Of a DNA stretch of 31,266 nt, positions 1 to 8,083 are shown piece after piece (positions within the stretch are counted from its first letter, which is position 1; each line of letters opens with the position of its first letter). The notes beneath the pieces were generated by a model. It was not told the DNA's origin. It searched no databases and saw only the letters and a list, made by a program, of their open reading frames with translations. Location of the stretch: NCBI GenBank assembly GCA_936924235.1, contig CAKZHN010000032.1, positions 1 to 31,266 on the forward strand, given 5' to 3'. A program made the translations under genes and the position numbers. This DNA is from an uncultured Rhodoplanes sp. GTDB lineage: Bacteria > Pseudomonadota > Alphaproteobacteria > Rhizobiales > Xanthobacteraceae.

Positions 1-1
1 C

Positions 2-175
2 AACGCGCTGGTTGCGACGCCCGACACGAAATCGAAGGGGCTCGGGATCATCGACGACAAGCTGATGGCCGAGAGCGTCGACCTGATCGCCAAGGGCATC
101 GGCGCCGACGGCAAGGTCGCGGCGAAGGACACGTATGACAAGAGCGCGCTGCCGCAGCCGCCGGTCAAGCCGTAG
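2..175 (+). CDS. ABC transporter substrate-binding protein, C-terminal fragment
   Basis: An open frame enters from the left edge and stops with TAG at 173-175, giving 57 residues that end in PQPPVKP. The fragment is hydrophilic and holds no diagnostic motif. Its identity is inferred from position: it lies directly before the ATPase and permease of a nitrate/sulfonate/taurine-type importer, where the NMT1/SsuA-like periplasmic binding protein normally sits. The substrate cannot be predicted. A palindromic repeat separates it from the ATPase gene. Confidence 0.55.
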   Translation, partial: NALVATPDTKSKGLGIIDDKLMAESVDLIAKGIGADGKVAAKDTYDKSALPQPPVKP

Positions 176-210
176 ATGCCGATGGTACTGCCACGCACAT
201 GTAACTCGAC

Positions 211-331
211 CCGTCACCCTGAGGTGCGAGCGCGAAGCGCGAGCCTCGAAGGGGACGGCCCGTGTGCCCATCGCGAATCCGGGCCGTTCATCCTTCGAGG
301 GCCGGCTGCGCCGGCCACCTCAGGATGACGG
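211..331. repeat. Palindromic intergenic repeat (REP-like, family A)
   Basis: The outer arms, near 211-226 (CCGTCACCCTGAGGTG) and 316-331 (revcomp of CCGTCATCCTGAGGT), pair almost perfectly. A second inner pair, CCTCGAAGG near 244-252 and CCTTCGAGG near 292-300, stacks inside them. The composition matches short interspersed palindromes scattered between genes in Bradyrhizobium-like genomes (recollection, not a search). The right arm contains the ATG used here as the start of the ATPase gene. Confidence 0.75.
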
Positions 332-1128
332 GGAGGGAGTCATCTGCCGCGTTCGGCGTGCTGGACGGCGTCGGCAAGACCTTCCCGGCCTCGTCGCGCG
401 GCGCGGCCGATGTGGTCGCGCTGGAGCGCGTCACCTATTCGTTCCGGCAGGGCGAGTTGGTGTCGCTTCTTGGCCCGAGCGGCTGCGGCAAGACCACGCT
501 GCTGCGGATCGTCGCCGGCATGACCAAGGCCAGCAGTGGCCGCGTCGAGGTGCGCGGGCGCGAGGTCGCGGGGCCCCAGGAGGATTTCGGCTTCGTGTTC
601 CAGACGCCGAATCTGCTCCCCTGGCGGAGCGTGCTGTCCAACGTGCTGTTCCCGATGGAGATCGCCGGGAGGAACGATGCGGCGGCGAAACAGCGCGCGC
701 TGGAATTGCTGGAGTTGGTCGGGCTCGGCGCGTTCGCCAAGAGCCGGCCGCATCAGCTTTCCGGCGGCATGAAACAGCGCGTCGCGCTGTGCCGCGCGCT
801 GGTGCCGTCACCGTCGCTGCTGCTGATGGACGAGCCGTTCGGCGCGCTCGACGAATTGACGCGGATGGAGATGCAGGACCTGCTGCTCGACATCCGCCGC
901 GTGTCGGGCACCACGGTGGTGTTCGTCACCCACAGCATTTCGGAGGCGATTTATCTGGCCGACGAGGTGCTGGTGTTCTCAAAGCGCCCCGGCCGTGTCA
1001 TCGACCACATCCGCACCGGGCTTGCCTATCCGCGGACGCCGGAGCTCCGTTACACGCCGGAATTCACCGCGCTGGAGCATCGCGCCGGCGCGGGGCTCGG
1101 CGTGGTGCATCAGCGGGGCGCGTCATGA
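325..1128 (+). CDS. ABC transporter ATP-binding protein (nitrate/sulfonate/taurine type)
   Basis: This is the cytoplasmic ATPase of an SsuB/TauB/NrtD-like importer, about 267 residues, the usual size. Walker A (GPSGCGKTT) is near residues 50-58, followed by a Q-loop in FVFQTPNLLPW, the signature LSGGMKQR, Walker B LLLMDEPF and the H-loop in VFVTHSISEA. The chosen ATG at 325 lies inside the palindromic repeat. A longer frame from 262 would translate the repeat, and GTG at 358 is a shorter alternative, since homology appears to begin near residue 11. The stop overlaps the permease start as ATGA (1125-1128), so the two are translationally coupled. The transported compound is unknown. Confidence 0.9.
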   Translation: MTGRESSAAFGVLDGVGKTFPASSRGAADVVALERVTYSFRQGELVSLLGPSGCGKTTLLRIVAGMTKASSGRVEVRGREVAGPQEDFGFVFQTPNLLPWRSVLSNVLFPMEIAGRNDAAAKQRALELLELVGLGAFAKSRPHQLSGGMKQRVALCRALVPSPSLLLMDEPFGALDELTRMEMQDLLLDIRRVSGTTVVFVTHSISEAIYLADEVLVFSKRPGRVIDHIRTGLAYPRTPELRYTPEFTALEHRAGAGLGVVHQRGAS

Positions 1129-1889
1129 GCGACAGCCGCGCCATCCGCGTGCTGCTGCCCGTCGCGGGCCTCGTCCTGCTGATCGCGGTCTGGCATCTCT
1201 ATGTGGTCGCATTCGATGTGCCGCAGGCGGTGCTGCCCAAGCCCATGCAGGTGCTGGAGGCGAGCATCGCCAACTGGCGGATCGTCGTCTCCGAGGGCTG
1301 GATCACGCTCCTGGAAAGCCTCTACGGCTTCATCCTGGCTTTCGTGCTCGGCGTGCCGCTCGCAGTCGCGATCGCGGGCTCGCGGACGCTGAACCTGATG
1401 TTCTATCCGCTGCTGATCGCGACGCAGTCGCTGCCCAAGGTCGCGCTCGCGCCGCTCATTCTGGTCTGGCTCGGCACCGGCATGGAGTCCAAGCTCGCCA
1501 TCGCCTGGCTGGTGGCGTTCTTCCCGATCGTGGTCGATACTGCGACGGGACTTCGCAACACGCCGGCCGAGTTTCTCGATCTCGCGACCGCGGTGCGGGC
1601 GAGCGCATTCCAGACGTTCTGGAAGATCCGGTTTCCCGCGGCGCTGCCGTTCGTCATTTCGGGCTCGAAGGTCGCGATCACGCTGGCGGTGATCGGCGCC
1701 GTGATCGGCGAGTTCATCGGCTCGAACGAAGGGCTCGGCAATCTGCTGCTGGTCGCCAACTCCCAGGTCAACGTCTCGCTGGCGTTCGCCTGCCTGATCG
1801 GGCTCGCCGTGATCGGCATCGGGCTCTACGCGGCGGTGGCCGCGGTCGAGCTTGCGCTCAAGCCGTGGTTCGGCGCCACGGGGCATTGA
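1125..1889 (+). CDS. ABC transporter permease (SsuC/TauC-like)
   Basis: This is a 254-residue inner-membrane permease with about six hydrophobic segments. The first is at residues 7-24 (VLLPVAGLVLLIAVWHLY). The BPD_transp_1 coupling (EAA) loop is visible in the middle of the protein, around EFLDLATAVRAS and FWKIRFPAALPF, and would contact the preceding ATPase. It overlaps that ATPase gene by four bases. With the truncated binding protein upstream it completes an SBP-ATPase-permease importer. The family carries sulfonates, nitrate, pyrimidine precursors or aromatic acids, and nothing here decides which. The operon appears to end here, because a palindromic repeat and a convergent gene follow. 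Confidence 0.9.
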   Translation: MSDSRAIRVLLPVAGLVLLIAVWHLYVVAFDVPQAVLPKPMQVLEASIANWRIVVSEGWITLLESLYGFILAFVLGVPLAVAIAGSRTLNLMFYPLLIATQSLPKVALAPLILVWLGTGMESKLAIAWLVAFFPIVVDTATGLRNTPAEFLDLATAVRASAFQTFWKIRFPAALPFVISGSKVAITLAVIGAVIGEFIGSNEGLGNLLLVANSQVNVSLAFACLIGLAVIGIGLYAAVAAVELALKPWFGATGH

Positions 1890-1897
1890 TTCAGCAC

Positions 1898-1998
1898 GGT
1901 CATTCCGGGGCGCGTGCGAAGCACGCGAACCCGGAATCCATAACCCCGATTCGTGGTTATGGATTCCGGATCGCCGCTTCGCGGCGTCCGGAATGACC
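1898..1998. repeat. Palindromic intergenic repeat (REP-like, family B)
   Basis: The terminal inverted repeats are GGTCATTCCGG (1898-1908) and CCGGAATGACC (1988-1998). Internal complementary blocks (CCGGAATCCATAACC and GGTTATGGATTCCGG) would fold the whole unit into one long cruciform or RNA hairpin. It fills the gap between two convergent genes and may act as a transcription barrier. A sibling copy lies at 16155-16257. Confidence 0.85.
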
Positions 1999-2015
1999 GC
2001 GGGGCGGGGAGAGAG

Positions 2016-3254
2016 CTACGCCCTGCGACTCTCTTCCAAAATCCGCTTCACATGCGCGCTGCGGCTGTCGTGGTCGCGCATCAGGTCATCGACGCCCCAA
2101 CTCAGGTCCTTGTTGCGGCGCTGCTCGCGCGGCTTGTGCTGGTCGGTGATGTAGGAGCCGTCGCTGCGGCCCTGCGTGACGAGGCCTGCGCCGAACGCGC
2201 CCTGCCGCTTCTGATAGAGCGCGAGGCCTGCCTCGGTACCGTGCGCTGAGATCGCATCGGCGAGGCATTCAGCGTCCATCGCGCATTTGGTGGTGCCAGC
2301 GCCGGGATGCGGCCGCACCAGGAACGCAGCATCGCCGAGCAGCGCCACGCGGCCGAACACGATCTGCGGCGAGATCATGTCGAAGATCGCCTGGAAGAAC
2401 GGCCGCGGATCGCGCTCGAAAATCTCGGCTACCTGCGGCGCGACCAGCGCCCGCGCCTGGGCCTTGGCCCAGGCGATCACGTCGGGGCGCAGCAGGGGCG
2501 GCGCGATCGAGGTGCCGTGGCATTTCCCCGACGAGTCGGTGCAGAAGTCGGTGAGCTGTTCCGGCGTGGTCGGGCGGTACCAGACGATGTTGTAGGCGCG
2601 CTTGCCGGGCTGGGTCTCGTTGTTGCTGCCCGGCACCGGATAGGCGAGGAACAGCTCGCCGGGCGGCAGGCAGTAGGTGTAGTTGGCGACCAGCTCGGCG
2701 CGGATCGGCTCAGGGATGTCGCGCTCGTCGAGCTTGGCGCGCCAGGCAACGTAGCCGGCATAGTCCGGATGCAGATCGGGCAGGAACAGCTCGCGCACCG
2801 TGGAGCGGCCGCCATCGGCGCCAATGAGAAGGTCGCCGTGCTCGCGGCTGCCGTCGGAGAAGATCGCGGTGACGCCGCTCGTGTCCTGCTCGATGCGGAC
2901 GAGCGATTTGCGCAGGTGATAGGTCGCGTCGGGCACCTGGTCGCGCAGCGAGCGGAATACCCGGCCCCAGGAGCTCATCACCCGCACGGTGGCGCGCTTG
3001 TCGTAGGTGCGGCCGGACTTATCCAAGAACACAACCTGGTTGACGCGGATGCCCATGGAGTCGTCGAACGGAATGCCGAGCCGCCGCGTCACGTCGTGCA
3101 GTTGCGGATGGGTGCTGATGCCGGCGCCGCGGCCGGTCAGCTCCTCGACGTTGCGCTCGAACACGTCGGCGTCCCAGCCGATGCTGCGGAACATGTTGGC
3201 GGCAAACAGTCCGCCGACCGAACCGCCGATGATGATCGCGCGGGGCTTGGTCAT
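2016..3254 (-). CDS. FAD-dependent aromatic hydroxylase (2,6-dihydroxypyridine 3-monooxygenase-like)
   Basis: This is a 412-residue class A flavoprotein monooxygenase. The N-terminal Rossmann motif is GGSVGG (10-15). The DG motif is at D147-G148 (DLLIGADGG), and the GD motif at G307-D308 is followed by RPHPGAG, which contacts the flavin. These enzymes use NAD(P)H and O2 to hydroxylate an activated aromatic or N-heteroaromatic ring. The GGS rather than GxG pattern and the overall layout recall 2,6-dihydroxypyridine 3-hydroxylase of nicotine degradation more than p-hydroxybenzoate hydroxylase. That is a recollected resemblance, not an alignment, and the substrate is uncertain. It starts at ATG, 9 bases after the aldo/keto reductase stop, so the two are probably co-transcribed. 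Confidence 0.85.
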   Translation of the reverse strand: MTKPRAIIIGGSVGGLFAANMFRSIGWDADVFERNVEELTGRGAGISTHPQLHDVTRRLGIPFDDSMGIRVNQVVFLDKSGRTYDKRATVRVMSSWGRVFRSLRDQVPDATYHLRKSLVRIEQDTSGVTAIFSDGSREHGDLLIGADGGRSTVRELFLPDLHPDYAGYVAWRAKLDERDIPEPIRAELVANYTYCLPPGELFLAYPVPGSNNETQPGKRAYNIVWYRPTTPEQLTDFCTDSSGKCHGTSIAPPLLRPDVIAWAKAQARALVAPQVAEIFERDPRPFFQAIFDMISPQIVFGRVALLGDAAFLVRPHPGAGTTKCAMDAECLADAISAHGTEAGLALYQKRQGAFGAGLVTQGRSDGSYITDQHKPREQRRNKDLSWGVDDLMRDHDSRSAHVKRILEESRRA

Positions 3255-3263
3255 CGGATCCGC

Positions 3264-4187
3264 CTATTTCGTGATCCGGTCGAGCTCGGCCACGTCATCG
3301 GTTGAGAGTTTGACGTTGCCGGCGCGCACATTCAGCTCGACCTGCTCCGGCGTCATAGCGCCGGCTATCACGCTCGCGGTGACCGGCCGGGCCAGCAGCC
3401 AGCCGAACGCGATGTCGAGCATGCTGTGACCGGTCCGTGCCGCGAAGTCGCGCAGCCGGTCCGCCATGGTCCAGTTCCGCTCGTTGATGACATCGGTGGC
3501 GTGGTGACTGCTGTAGGCGAGCCGCGCGTCCTTCGGCAGCGGCTTGCCGCGAAGATATTTGCCGCTGAGAAAGCCGCCGGCAAGCGGCGCATAGGGCAGC
3601 AGCGTCATTCCGCGTTTCAACATCAGCGGCGCAAGCTCGCGCTCGATCTTGCGCACCAGCAGGCTGTATTCGTCCTGGCAGGTGACGAACGCGGCGGTGC
3701 CGGTGCGGGCCGATGTGTCGAGCGCGGCCGAAACCTGAGTGCCTGAGAAGTTCGAGCAGCCGATCGCGCGCACCTTGCCGTCGCGGACCAGATCGTCCAG
3801 CGCGCGCAGCGTCTCCTCGATCGGGGTGTTCGGATCGGGGTAGTGGACCTGGTAGAGGTCGATGTAGTCGGTGCGCAGCCGTTTGAGACTCGCCTCCACG
3901 GTGCGGGCAATGGTCCGCCGCGACGCGCCGCTCGGACTGCCCCAGCCGAACTTGGTGGCGATCACCACCTGAGCGCGGCGCTTGCCGATCGCCTCGCCCA
4001 GGAACGACTCCGAGGTGCCGTCGCCATAGACGTCGGCGGTGTCGAACAGCGTGATGCCGAGATCGATGGCGCGGTCGACCACGGCGCGGGCCACGGCCAC
4101 GTCATGGATGCGGCGGCCGAAGTTGTTGCAGCCGACGCCGACGACGGAGACTTCGATGTTGGATTGGCCGAGCTTGCGTTTTTCCAC
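3264..4187 (-). CDS. Aldo/keto reductase
   Basis: This is a 307-residue (beta/alpha)8 NADPH-dependent oxidoreductase. The full catalytic tetrad is visible: D49, Y54 (DTADVYG), K79 (ATKFG) and H115 (YQVHYP). The conserved GCSNFSG follows, and an NADPH-site region lies near the C-terminus. It most resembles the YajO/Tas-like general aldo/keto reductases that reduce aldehydes or ketones. The start is GTG, with GAGG about 8 bases upstream on the minus strand. It is the first gene of a two-gene unit with the flavoprotein hydroxylase downstream. A palindromic repeat separates it from the BKACE gene upstream, so it may or may not share that promoter. Confidence 0.9.
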   Translation of the reverse strand: MEKRKLGQSNIEVSVVGVGCNNFGRRIHDVAVARAVVDRAIDLGITLFDTADVYGDGTSESFLGEAIGKRRAQVVIATKFGWGSPSGASRRTIARTVEASLKRLRTDYIDLYQVHYPDPNTPIEETLRALDDLVRDGKVRAIGCSNFSGTQVSAALDTSARTGTAAFVTCQDEYSLLVRKIERELAPLMLKRGMTLLPYAPLAGGFLSGKYLRGKPLPKDARLAYSSHHATDVINERNWTMADRLRDFAARTGHSMLDIAFGWLLARPVTASVIAGAMTPEQVELNVRAGNVKLSTDDVAELDRITK

Positions 4188-4208
4188 CTATCGTGCCTCA
4201 CACTCCGC

Positions 4209-4333
4209 CGTCATGCCCGGCCTTAGCCGTCCGAAGGACGGCGTCGCTTCGCTCGCCTATGGTGCCGGCATCTCGCTTAGGATGGCACAGTGCGTCCCTT
4301 GTCGAGATGGCCGGGACAAGCCCGGCCATGACG
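4209..4333. repeat. Palindromic intergenic repeat (REP-like, family C)
   Basis: The ends CGTCATG (from 4209) and CATGACG (to 4333) are inverted. The right half alone forms a strong hairpin, ATGGCCGGG-ACAAG-CCCGGCCAT (about 4307-4329). It lies between two minus-strand genes (BKACE and aldo/keto reductase) and could attenuate read-through or stabilise the upstream mRNA. A related copy lies at 21757-21870. Confidence 0.75.
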
Positions 4334-4357
4334 TGGATGGACGTTGCCATGCGTTTT

Positions 4358-5239
4358 CTACTGAGACCGCTGCAGCCCCAGAATCTTCCGCGCCTCGTCC
4401 GGTGTCGCAACCTCGCGATTGAGGCTCTGCGCGATGCCGACCATCTTCTCGACCAGCACGGCGTTGCTCTTCGCGAATTCGCCCGGCCGGATGTACGGGT
4501 TGTCCTCGTAGCCGACGCGGACGTGGCCGCCGAGCGCGACCGCGAGCGCCAGGATCGACCACTGCTTCTCCGGGTTCATCACACTGACGTTCCAGATCGT
4601 GTCCGGCGGCAGGTTGTCGACGAAGAACTGCAGCGCGCGCTCGGTCGGCGGCATCCAGGTGCCGCCCGGCCAGCCGATGAACAGCGTGACGTAGGTCTGC
4701 TTCTTGAGGTAGCCGGCCTTGCGCACGAAATCGAGATGCCAGAACGCGCCGGTCTGGAAGCACTCGCATTCGAGCTTGACCTTGTGCTCTTCCGCGGCCT
4801 TCGCATAGGCGATCAGCTCCTCGACCGGATGGATCGCCATCATGCGCTTCGGCGGCAAGGTCGGCACCGGCTGGAAGTATTCGTCATGGGCGTTGAAGGC
4901 GACCGCCATCATGTCGGGGCCGAGCTTCATCAGCTCGATCTTCTCCTCGATGCGCGCCGAGGCGACGCCATACTGCATGATCGGGTCGACCTTGCCCATG
5001 ATCGACTCGTGCAGCCGCTTCCAGTCGGCGTGATGGATCTTCGACACCATCTTGCCGTCGGCCTGGAAGGTCTCCTCCAGCGTGCGGCGGCCGTGGATGT
5101 GCGCGATGGCGGCGCCGGCATTCACGGCGTCGACGTATTGTTGCGTGACGCCGGGGATGTCTTCCTGGGTCGGGCAGAGATTGTTGTGCGGATAGGACGT
5201 GCGCGAGTCGCCGGCGACCGTGATGATCAGCTTTTCCAT
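4358..5239 (-). CDS. Beta-keto acid cleavage enzyme (BKACE, DUF849 family)
   Basis: This is a 293-residue TIM-barrel, Zn-dependent enzyme related to 3-keto-5-aminohexanoate cleavage enzyme (Kce). BKACEs condense a beta-keto acid with acetyl-CoA and split it into acetoacetate and a new CoA ester. The Zn ligands are recognisable: H47 and H49 in AHIHGR, and E245 in GYEDN. The family substrate-loop region is also present. The start ATG has GAGGA about 7 bases upstream. It lies 31 bases after the Gfo/Idh/MocA dehydrogenase, which could supply the keto acid. The substrate class (amino, hydrophobic, carboxylated) cannot be assigned by eye. Confidence 0.88.
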   Translation of the reverse strand: MEKLIITVAGDSRTSYPHNNLCPTQEDIPGVTQQYVDAVNAGAAIAHIHGRRTLEETFQADGKMVSKIHHADWKRLHESIMGKVDPIMQYGVASARIEEKIELMKLGPDMMAVAFNAHDEYFQPVPTLPPKRMMAIHPVEELIAYAKAAEEHKVKLECECFQTGAFWHLDFVRKAGYLKKQTYVTLFIGWPGGTWMPPTERALQFFVDNLPPDTIWNVSVMNPEKQWSILALAVALGGHVRVGYEDNPYIRPGEFAKSNAVLVEKMVGIAQSLNREVATPDEARKILGLQRSQ

Positions 5240-5270
5240 GTCGTTTCCTCGTTGCGATGCGGCCGAATGC

Positions 5271-6281
5271 TCACGCGACGGCTTCTATGTTCCGGGTTTT
5301 GGCGGATTTGACCACGGCGTCGAACACCGACATGCCGTGCAGCACTTCATCGATCTTGACCGGGTAGGGGCGCTTCTCGGCGATGCAGCGGCCGAACTCG
5401 ACCAACTCGGCGTTCAGCATGTCGAAGCCCTCGCTGTCGATGATCTCATCGGGCGGTGCGGTGACCGGGCCGGTCGGCGCCGCGCTCGATGTCGGGACGA
5501 AGCGGAAGCGCGACAGATTGGGCTTGGAGAACTCGGCGAGGCCCTTGGTGCCGAACAGCGTGAAAGAAAGCGTCGTCGCGGTGGCGACCGAGCAGAACAG
5601 CAGGCCTGTGGCGCCGTTCTTGAACCGCAGCATGATGTTGGTGGTGTCGTCCGAGGGACCCGGAATGTAGCGGCCGGTGGTGACCAGCACGTCGCGCACC
5701 TCGCCGCCGAATTCGATCATGTGGTCGATGGAATGCACGCCGACTGCCGTGATGGCGCCGCCCGGCGCCTCGTCAGGCTGCGCCCGCCAGTTGTCGGCAG
5801 CGATGAACTGGCCGGTCGAGGTGGTGTGGGTCGCGACCATCGACATCACCTGACCGAGCTGGCCTGACGCGAGGCGCTTGCGGATTTCCACGACCGAAGG
5901 ATGGAAGCGCCGGTTGAAGCCGACCGCCAGCACGATGCCGGCCTTCTTGGCGGCGGCCACAACCTGCTCGGCGCTCGGCCGGTCGAGCGTCAGCGGCTTC
6001 TCGACATGGATGTGCTTGCCGGCCGCGGTCGCGGCAGCCACCTGCGCGGCGTGCTGGCTGTGCGGCGTCGCCAGCACCACGGCGTCGATGCTGCGATCGG
6101 ACAGGATGTCCTCGAGCCGGTCGCGCAGCGGGATATTCTTTTCGCGGCAGTAGTCTTCGGCGCTTGCTCTCGTGCGTGTGTGAGCCGCGACAAACTGGAT
6201 CGCATCGGTCTTGCCCTGCACGGCATTGACCAGCGAGCGGCCCCAGCGGCCGAGCCCGACAATCGCAGCGCGCACGGTCAT
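5271..6281 (-). CDS. Gfo/Idh/MocA family NAD(P)-dependent oxidoreductase
   Basis: This is a 336-residue dehydrogenase. The N-terminal Rossmann domain has GLGRWG at 9-14, and the conserved EKP motif (E94-K95-P96) contributes the catalytic lysine. The C-terminal alpha/beta domain has GVHSIDHMIEFGG. Family members oxidise hydroxyl groups of sugars, inositols and some ring-cleavage semialdehydes. Its start overlaps the stop of the CocE-type hydrolase by four bases (6278-6281), so these two are coupled. A role oxidising a hydroxy acid released by the hydrolase and feeding the BKACE downstream is inference only. Confidence 0.9.
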   Translation of the reverse strand: MTVRAAIVGLGRWGRSLVNAVQGKTDAIQFVAAHTRTRASAEDYCREKNIPLRDRLEDILSDRSIDAVVLATPHSQHAAQVAAATAAGKHIHVEKPLTLDRPSAEQVVAAAKKAGIVLAVGFNRRFHPSVVEIRKRLASGQLGQVMSMVATHTTSTGQFIAADNWRAQPDEAPGGAITAVGVHSIDHMIEFGGEVRDVLVTTGRYIPGPSDDTTNIMLRFKNGATGLLFCSVATATTLSFTLFGTKGLAEFSKPNLSRFRFVPTSSAAPTGPVTAPPDEIIDSEGFDMLNAELVEFGRCIAEKRPYPVKIDEVLHGMSVFDAVVKSAKTRNIEAVA

Positions 6282-8005
6282 TTCGGGATCACCGGCAGCA
6301 GCACATATGGCTCGAAGCCGCCGCCGAAATGCAGCGTGTTCTTGCCGCCGAAGATCATCGGCGGACGGTCGTGCGGATTGGTGTGCGTGAAGGGCCCGAC
6401 GCCCTTCATCGGGTAGGGCGCGTGCGGCAGCGCGATGTCGGTGCCGTCGACCTCGTAGTCCTTGCCGCGCACGCTGAGCGCGAGCCGATAGCCCTTCGGC
6501 ACCACGATCGAGGTCGGCAGGATTTCGATATCCAGCTCCACCGGCTCGCCGGGCCGAAGCGGCTGAAGCTCATCATGCGTGTGATACGGCCGATAGGGTT
6601 TGCTTTCCTTCGGATCAAGCTTGCGATGCGACGCCCGCAGCCAGCCGAGACCCACCGGCACCCGCGGATCGTTCGAGCCGATGAAGGTCACTTCCTTGCC
6701 GCTCGGGTCGAACAGCCGCAGCACCAGGAACAGGTCGGCGTCGGTGGTGTCCGACGACACGTAGAGCTTCACCGCGACCGGCCCGGTGATCTCCATTTCC
6801 TCGGTGAACGCTTCGGTGCTGAAGGTGACGCCGTCGCTTCCGGTCTCGTAAGTCAGCATCGCCTGGTCGGTCGGCGGGTCGTTGCACAGCTCGCGGTCGG
6901 GATGCAGGTAAAGCTTGGTCCACTGCGTGCGCGCCAGCGGCCATTCGTTCTCGGCGCGCTGCACGAATTTCTCGTCCGGGTGGCGGACGTTCAGCAGCAC
7001 CTTGGGCTGCTTGTCCCAGCCGTTGTCGAGACCTTTCAGGAAGTGGTCGAAGAACTTCTTCTGCAGGTCGTGGCCGTACTTTGCATAGAACAGCGTGAAG
7101 TGCGTGTCGCCGTGCACCTCGAGCCATTTCTGCTTGGAGCCGGTACGCAGGAAGCCCTCGAAGTTGCCGCGCGGATGCAGCCCCATGCCGCCCCAGTTGG
7201 CGGCCGAGAACAGCGGCGTCTCGATGTCCTCGAACTTCGGCAGCCGCGCCTGGTGGTAGTCGTCGATCAGCCGGTGGCGCAGTGCGTCGCCGTCGCAGTC
7301 GGCGCGGTTCTTTTTCAGTTGCGCTTCGGAGAGCGTGTCCGGCCCCGCGACCGGTTCACCGGTCACGGCGCTCTTGGCGCCGCGATCGCCAACGCCGTTC
7401 TGCACGGCGGTGACCTGGCGGGGATACCAGGTCGAGAAGAAGTCACTGAGAATGCCACCGTGGCGGCACAGCTCGCGGTAATAGTCCGACGAGCCCTCCC
7501 AGATGCACAGCGCGGCGAGGTGCTTTGGCTTCAGCGGCGCGGCCTGCCACTGGTTCATCGAATAGTACGAGATGCCGTGCAGGCCGACCTTGCCGTTCGA
7601 CCAGGGCTGCACGCCGGCCCAGTCGACGCTCAGCGCGATGTCTTTCGCCTCGCGCGGCGACCAGACCTCGAGAAAGCCCTCGGAGCGGCCGGCGCCGCGG
7701 GAATCCACCCGCACCAGCACGTAGCCCTCCGGCACCCATTTCTCGGGATCGAACAATTCCCAGTTCTGGTATTTGTTGCTGGAGCCCTCAAGCACCTCCG
7801 GCGCGGATTTGACGATGCGGAGCCACTGGCTCTTGTAGCCCTCCTGCATCGCCAGCCCCTTGGCATAGGGGCCGTAGCTCATGATCACCGGATATTTGCC
7901 GTCTTTCACCGGCCGGAATACGTCGGCGCGGAGCGTCACGCCGTCATTCATCGTGATCGGCGTATCCCAATCGATCTTCATTCCATCGCGAATTTCGGAT
8001 TTCAT
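6278..8005 (-). CDS. CocE/NonD family hydrolase (S15-like esterase/acylase)
   Basis: This is a 575-residue alpha/beta hydrolase with the usual two-part CocE layout. An N-terminal X-Pro peptidase-type catalytic domain carries the nucleophile S146 in GISYY and the conserved DSRGAGRSEG near 101-110. A C-terminal jelly-roll domain starts at roughly residue 360. Relatives hydrolyse cocaine, glutaryl-7-ACA amide or other esters. No signal peptide is seen, so it is probably cytoplasmic. It is the first gene of the minus-strand group and stands only 78 bases from the divergent thiolase-like gene, which suggests a shared divergent promoter region. The substrate is unknown. Confidence 0.9.
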   Translation of the reverse strand: MKSEIRDGMKIDWDTPITMNDGVTLRADVFRPVKDGKYPVIMSYGPYAKGLAMQEGYKSQWLRIVKSAPEVLEGSSNKYQNWELFDPEKWVPEGYVLVRVDSRGAGRSEGFLEVWSPREAKDIALSVDWAGVQPWSNGKVGLHGISYYSMNQWQAAPLKPKHLAALCIWEGSSDYYRELCRHGGILSDFFSTWYPRQVTAVQNGVGDRGAKSAVTGEPVAGPDTLSEAQLKKNRADCDGDALRHRLIDDYHQARLPKFEDIETPLFSAANWGGMGLHPRGNFEGFLRTGSKQKWLEVHGDTHFTLFYAKYGHDLQKKFFDHFLKGLDNGWDKQPKVLLNVRHPDEKFVQRAENEWPLARTQWTKLYLHPDRELCNDPPTDQAMLTYETGSDGVTFSTEAFTEEMEITGPVAVKLYVSSDTTDADLFLVLRLFDPSGKEVTFIGSNDPRVPVGLGWLRASHRKLDPKESKPYRPYHTHDELQPLRPGEPVELDIEILPTSIVVPKGYRLALSVRGKDYEVDGTDIALPHAPYPMKGVGPFTHTNPHDRPPMIFGGKNTLHFGGGFEPYVLLPVIPK

Positions 8006-8083
8006 GGGTGTGCGTCACCGTTGGACGAGTTTTCTTGCCGGCGGCCAGAACGCTAACATTGAAGCCGGGAGCCACGAAAGACC

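Noticed and set aside
135..1889. Long 584-codon frame spanning the repeat, ATPase and permease
   Set aside because: It reads the repeat and the ATPase gene out of frame and only becomes meaningful at the permease, which has its own ATG at 1125 overlapping the ATPase stop.
6329..8056. 575-codon plus-strand frame opposite the CocE-type hydrolase
   Set aside because: It is an antisense shadow of low-complexity composition; the minus strand has the serine hydrolase motifs.
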